A DNA stretch of 21,881 nucleotides from positions 1-21,881 of the forward strand of contig DYTA01000004.1 in NCBI GenBank assembly GCA_020726205.1, read 5' to 3'. The notes under the pieces were generated by a model, which saw nothing but the letters and a program-made list of their open reading frames with translations, searched no databases and was not told the origin of the DNA. Below, one piece after another: positions 7,897 through 15,335 of the stretch. Numbering within the stretch: the first letter of the stretch is position 1; every line of letters begins with the position of its first letter. The position numbers were made by a program, and so were the translations under genes. This stretch comes from Nitrosospira multiformis. Its GTDB lineage: Bacteria > Pseudomonadota > Gammaproteobacteria > Burkholderiales > UBA11063.

Positions 7897-9192
7897 ATGG
7901 CAAAACTAAATTACCCTCGTGGAGTTATAGCTTTATCATCAGTTGAAATGTGGGAGCGATTCAGCTTTTACACCATGCAAAGCTTATTAGTTTTATACGC
8001 ATCAGCAAAAGTTGCAGCAGGAGGATTAGGTTGGACAGATGCAGAAGCTCTACGCCTTGTCGGTTATTATGGCGCATTAGTATATGTTTCACCTGTAATT
8101 GGTGGTGTCATTGCAGATAAAATTATTGGACGTAAATTAGCTGTATTATCAGGATCATTTATCATGATGTGTGGTCATGCATCACTAGCATTTCCTGGTG
8201 AAAAAGCCATGTATTTAGGATTATTCCTACTAATAATTGGTTGCGGATTAATGAAACCAGCAATTAGTGCTATGGTTGGGGAGTTTTTTAAAAATAACGA
8301 AACATCCCGTAAAGATGCATCTTTTGCAATATTTTATATGTCCATTAATATTGGTGGATTTCTCGGACCTATGCTAGGTGGAGTTGTTCAAGTAGCTTAT
8401 GGATTTGATTATGCGTTTGCTATGGCAGCAATTGGATTATTTATTGGAATAATAAATTTTTTAATGGCTAAAAATAAAAGTTTAAAACAAGTTGGAAATA
8501 TAAATAAATCCTCGGATAAAAGTACTAAAGAACCATGGACACAAAAAGAAAAGAAAAAATTAGCAGTTTACTTAATGCTTTGCGTTACTAATATTTTCTG
8601 GAATGTAATCTATGTTCTTCCATATGGATTACTTACATTGTATGCCGAAAAAAATATAGATCGACATATTGGTAGTTTTTTAATACCATCAACATGGTAT
8701 TATGCAATGTATGGATTATTAATTATTATATATTCACCAATTGTTGCAACAATGTATCAAAGCTATAAAAAGAAAACAGGTAATGACATGACATTAAGTT
8801 GGAAGTTAGCTATTGGTTACTTACTTGTTGCTGGTGGTAGCTTAATTCTGTTGCCACTAATCCGTGAAATAAGTTTAAATCCAAATTATGTTGGTAGCTC
8901 AGGATATATATTGGGTTTTTACACACTCTTTTCTTTTAGCGAATTGCTGACTTTACCAGTTATGTTAGCAGCAGCTACTACATTTGCACCCAAAGGCTTT
9001 TCTGCAACACTAGTATCTCTAAATATGGCTATTTCATGGGCAATTGGTGCTTGGTTAGGTGGAGAATTTGGAGCTTGGACGCAAGAAACTAACCCAGTAA
9101 CATTATTCTGGTGGGTAATTGGATTATGCGTTGCATTTGCAATTGGACATATTATTAGCAATCGCAAAATAGAACAGGTGCTACAATCTTAA
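7897..9192 (+). CDS. POT (PTR2) family proton-coupled peptide transporter, short 12-helix form
   Basis: Inner-membrane symporter of the POT/PTR2 branch of the major facilitator superfamily; family members import di- and tripeptides with protons. The 431 residues contain the helix-1 motif ExxERF (Glu17, Glu20, Arg21), the loop DKIIGRK (74-80), Lys120 in helix 4 (GLMKPAIS), FYMSINIGG (146-154) in helix 5, and Ser345-Glu346 with a following Pro in helix 10. Between helix 6 and helix 7 there is only a charged loop (about 189-217, ending PWTQKEKKK). The extra HA-HB helix pair common in bacterial members is absent, which explains the short length. Helix 7 has FWNVIYVLPYG rather than the common FWxxYxQ form. 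AAGGAG lies nine bases before the ATG. Substrate could differ from canonical peptides. Confidence 0.88.
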   Translation: MAKLNYPRGVIALSSVEMWERFSFYTMQSLLVLYASAKVAAGGLGWTDAEALRLVGYYGALVYVSPVIGGVIADKIIGRKLAVLSGSFIMMCGHASLAFPGEKAMYLGLFLLIIGCGLMKPAISAMVGEFFKNNETSRKDASFAIFYMSINIGGFLGPMLGGVVQVAYGFDYAFAMAAIGLFIGIINFLMAKNKSLKQVGNINKSSDKSTKEPWTQKEKKKLAVYLMLCVTNIFWNVIYVLPYGLLTLYAEKNIDRHIGSFLIPSTWYYAMYGLLIIIYSPIVATMYQSYKKKTGNDMTLSWKLAIGYLLVAGGSLILLPLIREISLNPNYVGSSGYILGFYTLFSFSELLTLPVMLAAATTFAPKGFSATLVSLNMAISWAIGAWLGGEFGAWTQETNPVTLFWWVIGLCVAFAIGHIISNRKIEQVLQS

Positions 9193-9200
9193 AACTCAAA

Positions 9201-9230
9201 GCGGTGTACTTAATAAATTAAGTGCACCGC
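9201..9230. terminator. Bidirectional hairpin terminator between convergent genes
   Basis: A 14-base-pair stem (GCGGTG.ACTTAAT against ATTAAGT.CACCGC, one G-U pair in RNA) closes on a two-base loop. The plus strand continues into ATATATTTT, weakly U-rich. It lies nine bases past the peptide transporter stop and 36 bases from the stop of the convergent gene, so it can serve both. Confidence 0.7.
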
Positions 9231-9265
9231 ATATATTTTCTAATATTTTCTATAATAAATTGATA

Positions 9266-9844
9266 TTATCCAATTGAGCATTTACCTGTATGACATGCAA
9301 AATTAGGTTCCCATAATTTAGCCTTAATCAAAACACTATCCGCATCACTTGGCTCACATAACAAACTCACCAAAGTTGGAACTTGCGATTTATCAATAGC
9401 AATATATGAAACTTTAACTAATAATTCACCACGCGCCAAAGCAGGAAAAGACACTAGTTCAAAGTTAAAAACCACACCATTTTCATAAAAAATTGAAATT
9501 TGTTGAATATCAATTAAGTGAGATTGACCATCTGCTAATATTGCATATACACTTGGAACCGCTTCAGAGGTAATAATCTCTTTGACAATCAATTCAGGAT
9601 CAGATTGCGTTAATCGTGGTCGGCAATATAGTTCAGTACTTCCATTTGGACGCAAAATTAAATGCGTATTTAGATCCTCTGTAGATTTATCGCACAAACT
9701 ACGTAACGTAATTCCTGCTTCATGCCACTGCTGACCAACTTCTAATATAATTTGTGCACCATTTAGATACGCAAAAACAAACTTATTTACATTAACTGCT
9801 TGTCGTTGCCCTGCTTTATTAATCAAAACCACTTGTTTTTTCAT
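9266..9844 (-). CDS. Unrecognised protein with two related halves and a Cys-containing tail
   Basis: A 192-residue protein that I do not recognise. It has no signal peptide or membrane helix and appears rich in beta strands. Residues 7-35 (L-I-N-K-A-G-Q ... Y-L-N-G-A-Q-I-I-L-E) align with 101-129 (A-I-L-A-D-G-Q ... Y-E-N-G-V-V-F-N-F-E), sharing the GQ turn, an aromatic-Asn-Gly turn and a final Glu at identical spacing. Weaker similarity continues to the ends of both halves. It therefore looks like a tandem duplication of a domain of about 85-90 residues. The C-terminus carries Cys184-His185 and Cys189 (CHTGKC), which could bind a metal or form a disulphide. The ATG at 9844 has GGGTG about ten bases upstream. 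It is the last gene of a minus-strand set, 80 bases after the dehydrogenase gene. Confidence 0.75.
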   Translation of the reverse strand: MKKQVVLINKAGQRQAVNVNKFVFAYLNGAQIILEVGQQWHEAGITLRSLCDKSTEDLNTHLILRPNGSTELYCRPRLTQSDPELIVKEIITSEAVPSVYAILADGQSHLIDIQQISIFYENGVVFNFELVSFPALARGELLVKVSYIAIDKSQVPTLVSLLCEPSDADSVLIKAKLWEPNFACHTGKCSIG

Positions 9845-9924
9845 TATGAAACACCCAATAATATTAATGTTAATATAGCCATTATACTACACTACTATTC
9901 CGAGATAAAGATCTATTAATAATT

Positions 9925-10872
9925 TTAATTTATCAAATTGTTTAGTTTACCATCAATAAAGTTCTTAATATTATCCACTGTGATGTCAATACAGCGTTGT
10001 CTAGCTTCTAGTGGAGCCCAACCTATATGTGGCGTAAGAATAATGTTTTTCATTTTAAGTAATGGATTGCTAGATAATGGCGGTTCTTGAGCTAAAACAT
10101 CGAGCGCAGCACCTGCAATTTGCTTATTTTGCAAAGCTTCAATCAGTGCATCTTCATCCACCAAACCACCACGGGCGGTATTGATTAAATAAGCAGTAGG
10201 CTTCATTTGTGATAGAAATTCAGCATTAATTATCTTGTAATTATCTGCACTCAGTGCACTACTCAAAGAAATAAAATCGGACTCACTTGCTAACTCATCT
10301 AACGAAACCATTTTTACACCGTCAATAGTTTTAGGTGTTCGATTATAAGCAATAACTTTCATGCCAAAAGCTAAAGCTAATTTGGCGGTCGCACCACCAA
10401 TCGCACCAAGTCCTAAAATACCTAATGTTTTACCTGCTACTTCTTGCATTGGAATAGATAATCCTGCTTGTTTATTCCAACCATTCGTCCGCAGATAATC
10501 CAATTGTGGAACTAATTGACTTGCACAACTCAAAATCAACATCATTGCTAATTGTGCAACTGCATCTGTGCCATAACCTGGAGTATTGCAAACTGAGATA
10601 CCTAATTGATTGGCAAATTTCACATTAACATTGTCATATCCTGTTGCCGTAATCGCAATTAATTTTACACTTGAAGAAAGTTTAGACAATAATTTAGCAT
10701 CCAAAACAACTTTATTTAATACAATTATCGTAGCTTGTTTAGTTGCTTCAATTATTTCATTTTCAGTGATTAAATTATCATAGATTACAACTTCACCAAA
10801 ATTTCCAAATGCACTAAAATCAATATCATCAGTAACAGTTGTGGTAACTTTGTCTAGTATTACGATTTGCAT
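9925..10872 (-). CDS. D-2-hydroxyacid dehydrogenase, glycerate dehydrogenase/hydroxypyruvate reductase-like
   Basis: NAD(P)-dependent D-isomer-specific 2-hydroxyacid dehydrogenase, 315 residues, interconverting a 2-keto acid and its D-hydroxy acid. The Rossmann motif is GLGAIGG (154-160). The catalytic set is Arg234 (NTARGG), Glu263 (AQEPP) and His282 (TPHIGW). The catalytic-domain stretch LNKVVLD...ITATGYDNVN resembles glycerate dehydrogenases (HprA type) more than phosphoglycerate or formate dehydrogenases, and no ACT domain is present. GGAG lies seven bases before the ATG at 10872. It follows the TrmB-like regulator by 35 bases, so it is probably co-transcribed and possibly controlled by that regulator. 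The substrate is inferred only at subfamily level. Confidence 0.88.
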   Translation of the reverse strand: MQIVILDKVTTTVTDDIDFSAFGNFGEVVIYDNLITENEIIEATKQATIIVLNKVVLDAKLLSKLSSSVKLIAITATGYDNVNVKFANQLGISVCNTPGYGTDAVAQLAMMLILSCASQLVPQLDYLRTNGWNKQAGLSIPMQEVAGKTLGILGLGAIGGATAKLALAFGMKVIAYNRTPKTIDGVKMVSLDELASESDFISLSSALSADNYKIINAEFLSQMKPTAYLINTARGGLVDEDALIEALQNKQIAGAALDVLAQEPPLSSNPLLKMKNIILTPHIGWAPLEARQRCIDITVDNIKNFIDGKLNNLIN

Positions 10873-10907
10873 TATAGTCTCCTGATAAGTATATGAAATT
10901 TAATTAT

Positions 10908-11702
10908 TTATATTGAATAACCACTCAAATGAATATCTTGTTCAGCTAATGTTTTTAAACGGCAAGGATAAGTAAAATTAGGCTGTTCGTGATACAATTT
11001 TAACCAGTAAATAGCATTGTGGATATTTTCTGATAGCAAACTTATTTGCAACTGTTGCTTAGTATAAATAGCTAAGTAATCTTGATTAGGTTTACCACAA
11101 CTCATCAATGACTCAGTATAATCAGCAACAACAATCATTCTAAAGCTATCAGATAATGGTTTCTCCGCATCATAATACTCCTCAAGAGTAAAATTATAGT
11201 CAAATTTTCTCCCAAATGAATAAACAATAATTCGCACGTCATTTTGAATCAGCTTATTTAATTCTGAAGCAAATAAATTTAGATCCATATTAGTTTGAAT
11301 ATAAATTTCTCGCCTTACTCGACCAAGAATTGCTTTAAGTTGTGCGCAGAAATTATCATAGCCTAAGATATGGATAAAATCTTCCTGTATGCGAGTATGT
11401 TGTAGTTGCTGAATTTGCTGGAGAGTAGCGTCTAAATTAGTATTAAATTCTTGGCGTAATTTTTCTAAAGCTATTAGTGGATCTTGAGCAATATATTGCT
11501 TACTTTTACTCGGAATCAAGTTAATTAAGCCACGTTGATATAATTTATCAAGTGCTAAGTAAACTGATGGCTTGGGTAAATCAACTCGTTTGGTAATTTG
11601 TGATCCATTCGAGTTTTGATTTTGTAAGATATCAATATAAACAAGAGCCTCAGCTTTTGCTAAGCCAAGACCCTCTAAATTGGAACGTAAATTAGTTAGC
11701 AT
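10908..11702 (-). CDS. TrmB-family transcriptional regulator
   Basis: A 264-residue regulator with an N-terminal winged helix-turn-helix (about 1-70: GLGLAKAEALVYIDIL, then SQITKRVDLPKPSVYLALDKL and a RGLI wing). A Gln-rich coiled segment (about 80-105) follows, then a C-terminal domain of the phospholipase-D-like type seen in TrmB proteins (REIYIQTN, followed by an RIIVYSF strand). TrmB proteins are best known in archaea as sugar-responsive regulators; bacterial members exist. The start codon directly abuts the stop of the SDR gene (TAAATG), indicating translational coupling. Likely targets are its own operon genes, the SDR and the hydroxyacid dehydrogenase. The effector is unknown. Confidence 0.8.
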   Translation of the reverse strand: MLTNLRSNLEGLGLAKAEALVYIDILQNQNSNGSQITKRVDLPKPSVYLALDKLYQRGLINLIPSKSKQYIAQDPLIALEKLRQEFNTNLDATLQQIQQLQHTRIQEDFIHILGYDNFCAQLKAILGRVRREIYIQTNMDLNLFASELNKLIQNDVRIIVYSFGRKFDYNFTLEEYYDAEKPLSDSFRMIVVADYTESLMSCGKPNQDYLAIYTKQQLQISLLSENIHNAIYWLKLYHEQPNFTYPCRLKTLAEQDIHLSGYSI

Positions 11703-12425
11703 TTAAGCATCCTGTTTGGTATCCGCTATCACGATTTCTCGAATACATACATTTTGTGGTTGCGAATAAGCAAATTCAATAGCACGAGCTATATCATCTG
11801 GATTCAATCCTTGCTTAATCGTATTTGCTTTCCATGTATTATATCCATCAATGATTGCAGCATCAGTTGTATGTGATAACAATTCAGTTTCAACAACACC
11901 TGGAGCAATTACCGTCATTCTAACATTAGAACCAGCAACTTCTCCACGAATATTTTCCGTTAATGCGTGAACGGCAAATTTAGTCGCACAATACGCAGCA
12001 TGATCTGGAAAAGTTTTACGTCCAGCAATTGAAGAAATATTAACAATTGTTCCCGTATTCCGCTCTACCATCTTAGCCAAAACTATTTTGACACCATTTA
12101 AAACACCCATTACATTTACATTAATCATTTGTTGCCACTCTTCTGGGTTTTGATTAATTGCATTTCCTAGTAACATAATACCAGCATTGTTAACCAACAA
12201 ATCAACTGCACCAAATTTAGCTTCAGCTTCTGCAACTGCATTTTGAAAACTAACTAAATCAGTTACATCAACTTTACGACATAAAGTATTAGGTAAGTTT
12301 AACTCTTCTAATTTTTCAATACGACGAGCGAGTAGTAGTAATGAATACCCTGCTTTTGATAAACGAATCGCAGTAGCTTTACCAATCCCCGAACTAGCAC
12401 CAGTAATTACAACCAATTTTGACAT
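11703..12425 (-). CDS. Short-chain dehydrogenase/reductase, YdfG-like
   Basis: A classical SDR oxidoreductase of 240 residues that uses NAD(P)H on an unidentified alcohol or carbonyl substrate. Cofactor motif TGASSGIG is at 8-15, with Arg35-Arg36 after strand 2 favouring NADP. The structural NNAG is at 79-82. The catalytic triad consists of a Ser in NISSIAG (129-135), Tyr145 and Lys149 (YCATK). I chose the ATG at 12425 because GAGGGG precedes it by five bases; 23 upstream in-frame codons lack SDR similarity and overlap the promoter. It is the first gene of the SDR-regulator-dehydrogenase operon. In overall pattern it resembles YdfG-type serine/3-hydroxy acid dehydrogenases, but the substrate is not certain. 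Confidence 0.9.
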   Translation of the reverse strand: MSKLVVITGASSGIGKATAIRLSKAGYSLLLLARRIEKLEELNLPNTLCRKVDVTDLVSFQNAVAEAEAKFGAVDLLVNNAGIMLLGNAINQNPEEWQQMINVNVMGVLNGVKIVLAKMVERNTGTIVNISSIAGRKTFPDHAAYCATKFAVHALTENIRGEVAGSNVRMTVIAPGVVETELLSHTTDAAIIDGYNTWKANTIKQGLNPDDIARAIEFAYSQPQNVCIREIVIADTKQDA

Positions 12426-12446
12426 CACAACCCCTCGATAGAAAGT

Positions 12447-12474
12447 AGTATATTTTATACAACCTAAAACACAA
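12447..12474 (-). promoter_or_regulatory. Predicted promoter of the SDR-regulator-dehydrogenase operon
   Basis: On the minus strand TTGTGT (12469-12474) and TATACT (12447-12452) are spaced by 16 bases. The start would be near 12440, about 15 bases before the SDR ATG. The -35 overlaps the T-rich end of the tRNA terminator. Confidence 0.5.
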
Positions 12475-12502
12475 TAAAAAATAAAATCTACCAAACGGTA
12501 GA
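12470..12502 (-). terminator. Terminator of the tRNA-Ser gene
   Basis: On the minus strand the stem TCTACC-GTTT-GGTAGA (12487-12502) runs into TTTTATTTTTTATT. It lies 25 bases after the tRNA 3' end. The stem is short, so read-through into the SDR operon is possible. Confidence 0.6.
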
Positions 12503-12527
12503 CCTATAAATTTTTAAATCAAATAAA

Positions 12528-12617
12528 TGGCGGAAGCTGTGAGATTCGAACTCACGGAGGACTCGCATCCTCGCCAGTTTTCAAGACTGGTGCATTCAAC
12601 CGCTCTGCCAAGCTTCC
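12528..12617 (-). tRNA. tRNA-Ser (anticodon UGA)
   Basis: A complete class II tRNA of 90 bases including an encoded CCA. The acceptor stem GGAAGCT/AGCTTCC is perfect with G as discriminator base. The anticodon stem CCAGT/ACTGG holds the loop CTTGAAA with anticodon TGA (12581-12583). The long variable arm pairs GAGGA with TCCTC, and the T arm is GTGAG-TTCGAAT-CTCAC. The long variable arm and the anticodon both indicate serine. It reads UCA and, by wobble, other UCN codons. Confidence 0.98.
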
Positions 12618-12633
12618 TTTAGTTGAGATAGAT

Positions 12634-12663
12634 ATTATATATCAATAAATATGAGTTTTGCAA
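12634..12663 (-). promoter_or_regulatory. Predicted tRNA-Ser promoter
   Basis: On the minus strand TTGCAA (12658-12663) and TATAAT (12634-12639) are spaced by 18 bases. Transcription would begin about ten bases before the mature 5' end. Confidence 0.6.
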
Positions 12664-12726
12664 ATATTTTTTATATTTTTTTATGAATTTTATACCGCAA
12701 TGCAAAAATCAGCATTAGAACAATTA

Positions 12727-12735
12727 TGTTATAAT
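12727..12735 (+). promoter_or_regulatory. Extended -10 promoter for the POT-xseB-ispA-dxs operon
   Basis: TGT-TATAAT is an extended -10 element 36 bases before the transporter ATG. No convincing -35 is seen, as is common with extended -10 promoters. Confidence 0.5.
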
Positions 12736-12771
12736 TAATAAATTTTTCAAAAATATATGGGAGCCACCTAA

Positions 12772-14193
12772 ATGCCACACAAAAAACAACCGAAAGGCTT
12801 TTCTATTTTTTTCATGACTGAGATGTGGGAACGCTATGGTTTCTATATATTACAATCATTATTAGTTTTTTATGCCTTAGAGAAATTTCACCTGAATGAT
12901 TCAGCAACCTATGCAATGGTAGGTTCATTTACAGCATTGGCTTATGTAAATAGTATTTTTGGTGGAATCATTGCCGATCGCTATATTGGCTATGATAAAG
13001 CAATTATTATTGGTGCATCGCTACTATGCTGTGGATATACTATATTAACCATTGCAAATGATCAAACATTATTCATTATAGGTTTAGCAATTATTACAGT
13101 TGGTACAGGAATGTTAAAACCTAATATCTCTAGCATGTTAAGCACATTATATAAATACAATCCAGAGCAAAAAGATGTAGGGTATACTTTATTTTACATC
13201 GGAATTTATTTTGGCGCAATTGGCGGTAGTTTTTTAGGTGGATTTATAAAAACCTATCTAGGCTGGGTTGCTGTTTTTATTTCTGCAGCCATCGGACTAT
13301 TAATTGCATTTATAACTTTTTATATTGGTAAGAAAAAATATAATTTACATGACACACGATTAACCAACCAAAATTTCAGTTCCATATTCAAGGCAATAAT
13401 TACAATCTTATTTTTAATAATTACTGCATATTTTGGTATCCAGAATCAATTTTTATCAAATTTACTATTTATCGCAATTGGTATTTCAAGTATTTTTTTT
13501 ATAATATATGCACTAAAAATTCATCAAGGTATAGAACGTAAAAAATTACTGGCATTTGGATTTCTAACAATTTTTTCTGGACTATATTGGGCAGTTTATT
13601 TTCAACAGTTTTTTTCAGTGAGCCTCGCTAGTGCTAGAATAACCAGACTATCACTCCCAGCTAGTTCGTTAACTGCTTTTGAATCATTAGGTGTAATTGT
13701 ATTCGGAGTAATTATTAACAAACTATGGCTATGGTTACAGGCTCGTAATCATGAGGTATCTATTCCAACAAAATTTAGCCTAAGTTTCTTATCTAACAGC
13801 ATTAGCTTCTTGATTTTAATCATAGCATTATATATTTCTATCAAACAAACTACACTTCTACCCCAAATATTTATTATAATTAGCTACTTAATCATTGCAA
13901 TAGGTGAATTATTTATTGCACCAGTAGGTTTAGCAATGGTTAGTACATTGGTACCACAAAAATTTCATGGTGCAATGATGGGAATATTTTTAATGTCTAT
14001 TGGACTAGGTGGAAAATTAGCTGGTTTATTAGCTCAATTTTCAGCAACTACAACAAATAATATAGAAGCACTACAACACACATACTTACATTCATTTATT
14101 ATTTATTTTTGTTTTAGTCTTGTTATTTACTTACTATGCTTAATAATGATAAAACCAATAACTAAATTAATTCAAGGGACAAACCATGGTTAA
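12772..14193 (+). CDS. POT (PTR2) family proton-coupled peptide transporter, 14-helix form
   Basis: Second POT-family symporter in the window, 473 residues. It keeps ExxERY (Glu17, Glu20, Arg21), DRYIG (69-73), Lys116 (GMLKPNIS), Phe141-Tyr142, YWAVYFQQ in helix 7 (272-279) and Glu379 (GELFIAP) in helix 10, matching the proton- and peptide-binding positions of the family. Two hydrophobic segments at about 205-222 and 231-250 lie between helices 6 and 7 and correspond to the HA-HB pair, unlike the transporter at 7897. One variation: the helix-5 FYxxINxG motif reads FYIGIYFG. GGGAG lies ten bases before the ATG. Its 3' end overlaps xseB by eight bases, so peptide uptake and isoprenoid genes appear to share a transcript. 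Confidence 0.92.
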   Translation: MPHKKQPKGFSIFFMTEMWERYGFYILQSLLVFYALEKFHLNDSATYAMVGSFTALAYVNSIFGGIIADRYIGYDKAIIIGASLLCCGYTILTIANDQTLFIIGLAIITVGTGMLKPNISSMLSTLYKYNPEQKDVGYTLFYIGIYFGAIGGSFLGGFIKTYLGWVAVFISAAIGLLIAFITFYIGKKKYNLHDTRLTNQNFSSIFKAIITILFLIITAYFGIQNQFLSNLLFIAIGISSIFFIIYALKIHQGIERKKLLAFGFLTIFSGLYWAVYFQQFFSVSLASARITRLSLPASSLTAFESLGVIVFGVIINKLWLWLQARNHEVSIPTKFSLSFLSNSISFLILIIALYISIKQTTLLPQIFIIISYLIIAIGELFIAPVGLAMVSTLVPQKFHGAMMGIFLMSIGLGGKLAGLLAQFSATTTNNIEALQHTYLHSFIIYFCFSLVIYLLCLIMIKPITKLIQGTNHG

Positions 14194-14410
14194 AAAGAGT
14201 ACAGAGACTTTTGAAAAATCAATTGAACAACTCGAGCAGATAATCCAGCAAATTGAAACAGATAATCTTGATTTAGATACTGCATTAAATCATTATAAAC
14301 AAGGTATGGAACTGGTAAAATTCTGTCAGGAAAAATTACGCAGTGTAGAACAAAAAGTCAAAATCCTTGATAGTGAAACAAACCAGTTAAAAGATTTTAA
14401 TACAATTTAA
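14186..14410 (+). CDS. xseB: Exodeoxyribonuclease VII small subunit
   Basis: Small subunit of exonuclease VII, which with XseA degrades single-stranded DNA into oligonucleotides. It is 74 residues, the normal size, with the family pattern of TFEKSIEQLEQIIQQIE followed by LDLDTALNHYKQGMELVKFCQEKL, two amphipathic helices that form a coiled coil. The start overlaps the stop of the transporter gene in another frame (eight bases shared), with GGG nine bases upstream. It is followed four bases later by ispA. The xseB-ispA-dxs order is typical of many proteobacteria. The partner gene xseA is not in this window. Confidence 0.95.
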   Translation: MVKKSTETFEKSIEQLEQIIQQIETDNLDLDTALNHYKQGMELVKFCQEKLRSVEQKVKILDSETNQLKDFNTI

Positions 14411-14414
14411 AAAT

Positions 14415-15299
14415 ATGCAAAATTATGAAATATGGCAAATAAAAGCCTTACAAGAAATCGAACAAAAGATTACACAACTTTTAAACATCCCTAGTAGTTG
14501 TGAGTTTTTGATAGAATCAATGCGTTACTCATCTTTAGATGGTGGAAAAAGAATTAGACCTCTCTTCACATTAGCAGGAGGGATACTTAGCGATGCTAAA
14601 CCGTCCAATTTATTGATAATTGGGAGTGCTATTGAAATGATTCATTGCTTTTCACTCATTCATGATGATTTACCTATAATGGATAATGATGACTTACGCC
14701 GTGGTAAACCAACAAATCATAAAGTTTATGGCGATGCAGTTGCTTTATTAGCTGGTGATGCATTACATACCCAGTGTTTTGAAATTTTAAGCTCAAATGA
14801 ATTAGATATACCATCAGATATTAAGTTACAAATAATAAACTTAGTTGCTAAATTAATTGGGATTCAAGGAATGGTTGGTGGACAAACACTTGATTGGCTA
14901 AGTACTGGCAAAAAAATTTCGTTACAAGCTCTGCAAGAAATGCATGCTCTAAAAACTGGAGCATTACTTCGTGCTTCAATATTATCTGGATACCTAGCTG
15001 GAACAAGTTATTGCCAAACTCAATATCAGCAATTAACTACAATCGCAAATAATATAGGATTATTATTTCAAATTGTTGATGATATTATTGACGTAACTGA
15101 AGATACTGCAACTTTAGGTAAGACAGCAAATAAAGATCAAATACAGGACAAAGCAACATATGTTAATTTATTGGGTCTAGATACAGCAAAAGATATGGCT
15201 AAACAATTGTATTGTACAACTATTACATTAATTAAACAACAACCAAATAGTCAAATTTTACAATGTTTAACTGATAGTGTCTACTATCGCCATTCATAA
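14415..15299 (+). CDS. ispA: Farnesyl diphosphate synthase
   Basis: Trans-prenyltransferase that condenses IPP with DMAPP and GPP to make farnesyl diphosphate, precursor of undecaprenyl and quinone chains. The 294 residues contain the first Asp-rich motif DDLPIMD (84-90) followed by NDDLRRGKPTNH, GGKRIRP (43-49), GMVGGQ and LKTGALLRAS, and the second Asp-rich motif DDIID (222-226). Phe79, five residues before the first motif, and the two-residue insertion in that motif fit bacterial chain-length control at C15. The start lies four bases after xseB with no separate strong ribosome-binding site, so translational coupling is likely. A geranylgeranyl product is a less likely alternative. Confidence 0.95.
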   Translation: MQNYEIWQIKALQEIEQKITQLLNIPSSCEFLIESMRYSSLDGGKRIRPLFTLAGGILSDAKPSNLLIIGSAIEMIHCFSLIHDDLPIMDNDDLRRGKPTNHKVYGDAVALLAGDALHTQCFEILSSNELDIPSDIKLQIINLVAKLIGIQGMVGGQTLDWLSTGKKISLQALQEMHALKTGALLRASILSGYLAGTSYCQTQYQQLTTIANNIGLLFQIVDDIIDVTEDTATLGKTANKDQIQDKATYVNLLGLDTAKDMAKQLYCTTITLIKQQPNSQILQCLTDSVYYRHS

Positions 15300-15335
15300 T
15301 CAATCATTGAACTACTAACTATAAAGAATTAGACT

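Noticed and set aside
12528..12617. tRNA-Ser as an integration site for a mobile island
   Set aside because: No integrase gene and no duplicated tRNA 3' end were seen nearby; the flanking genes look like ordinary chromosome.
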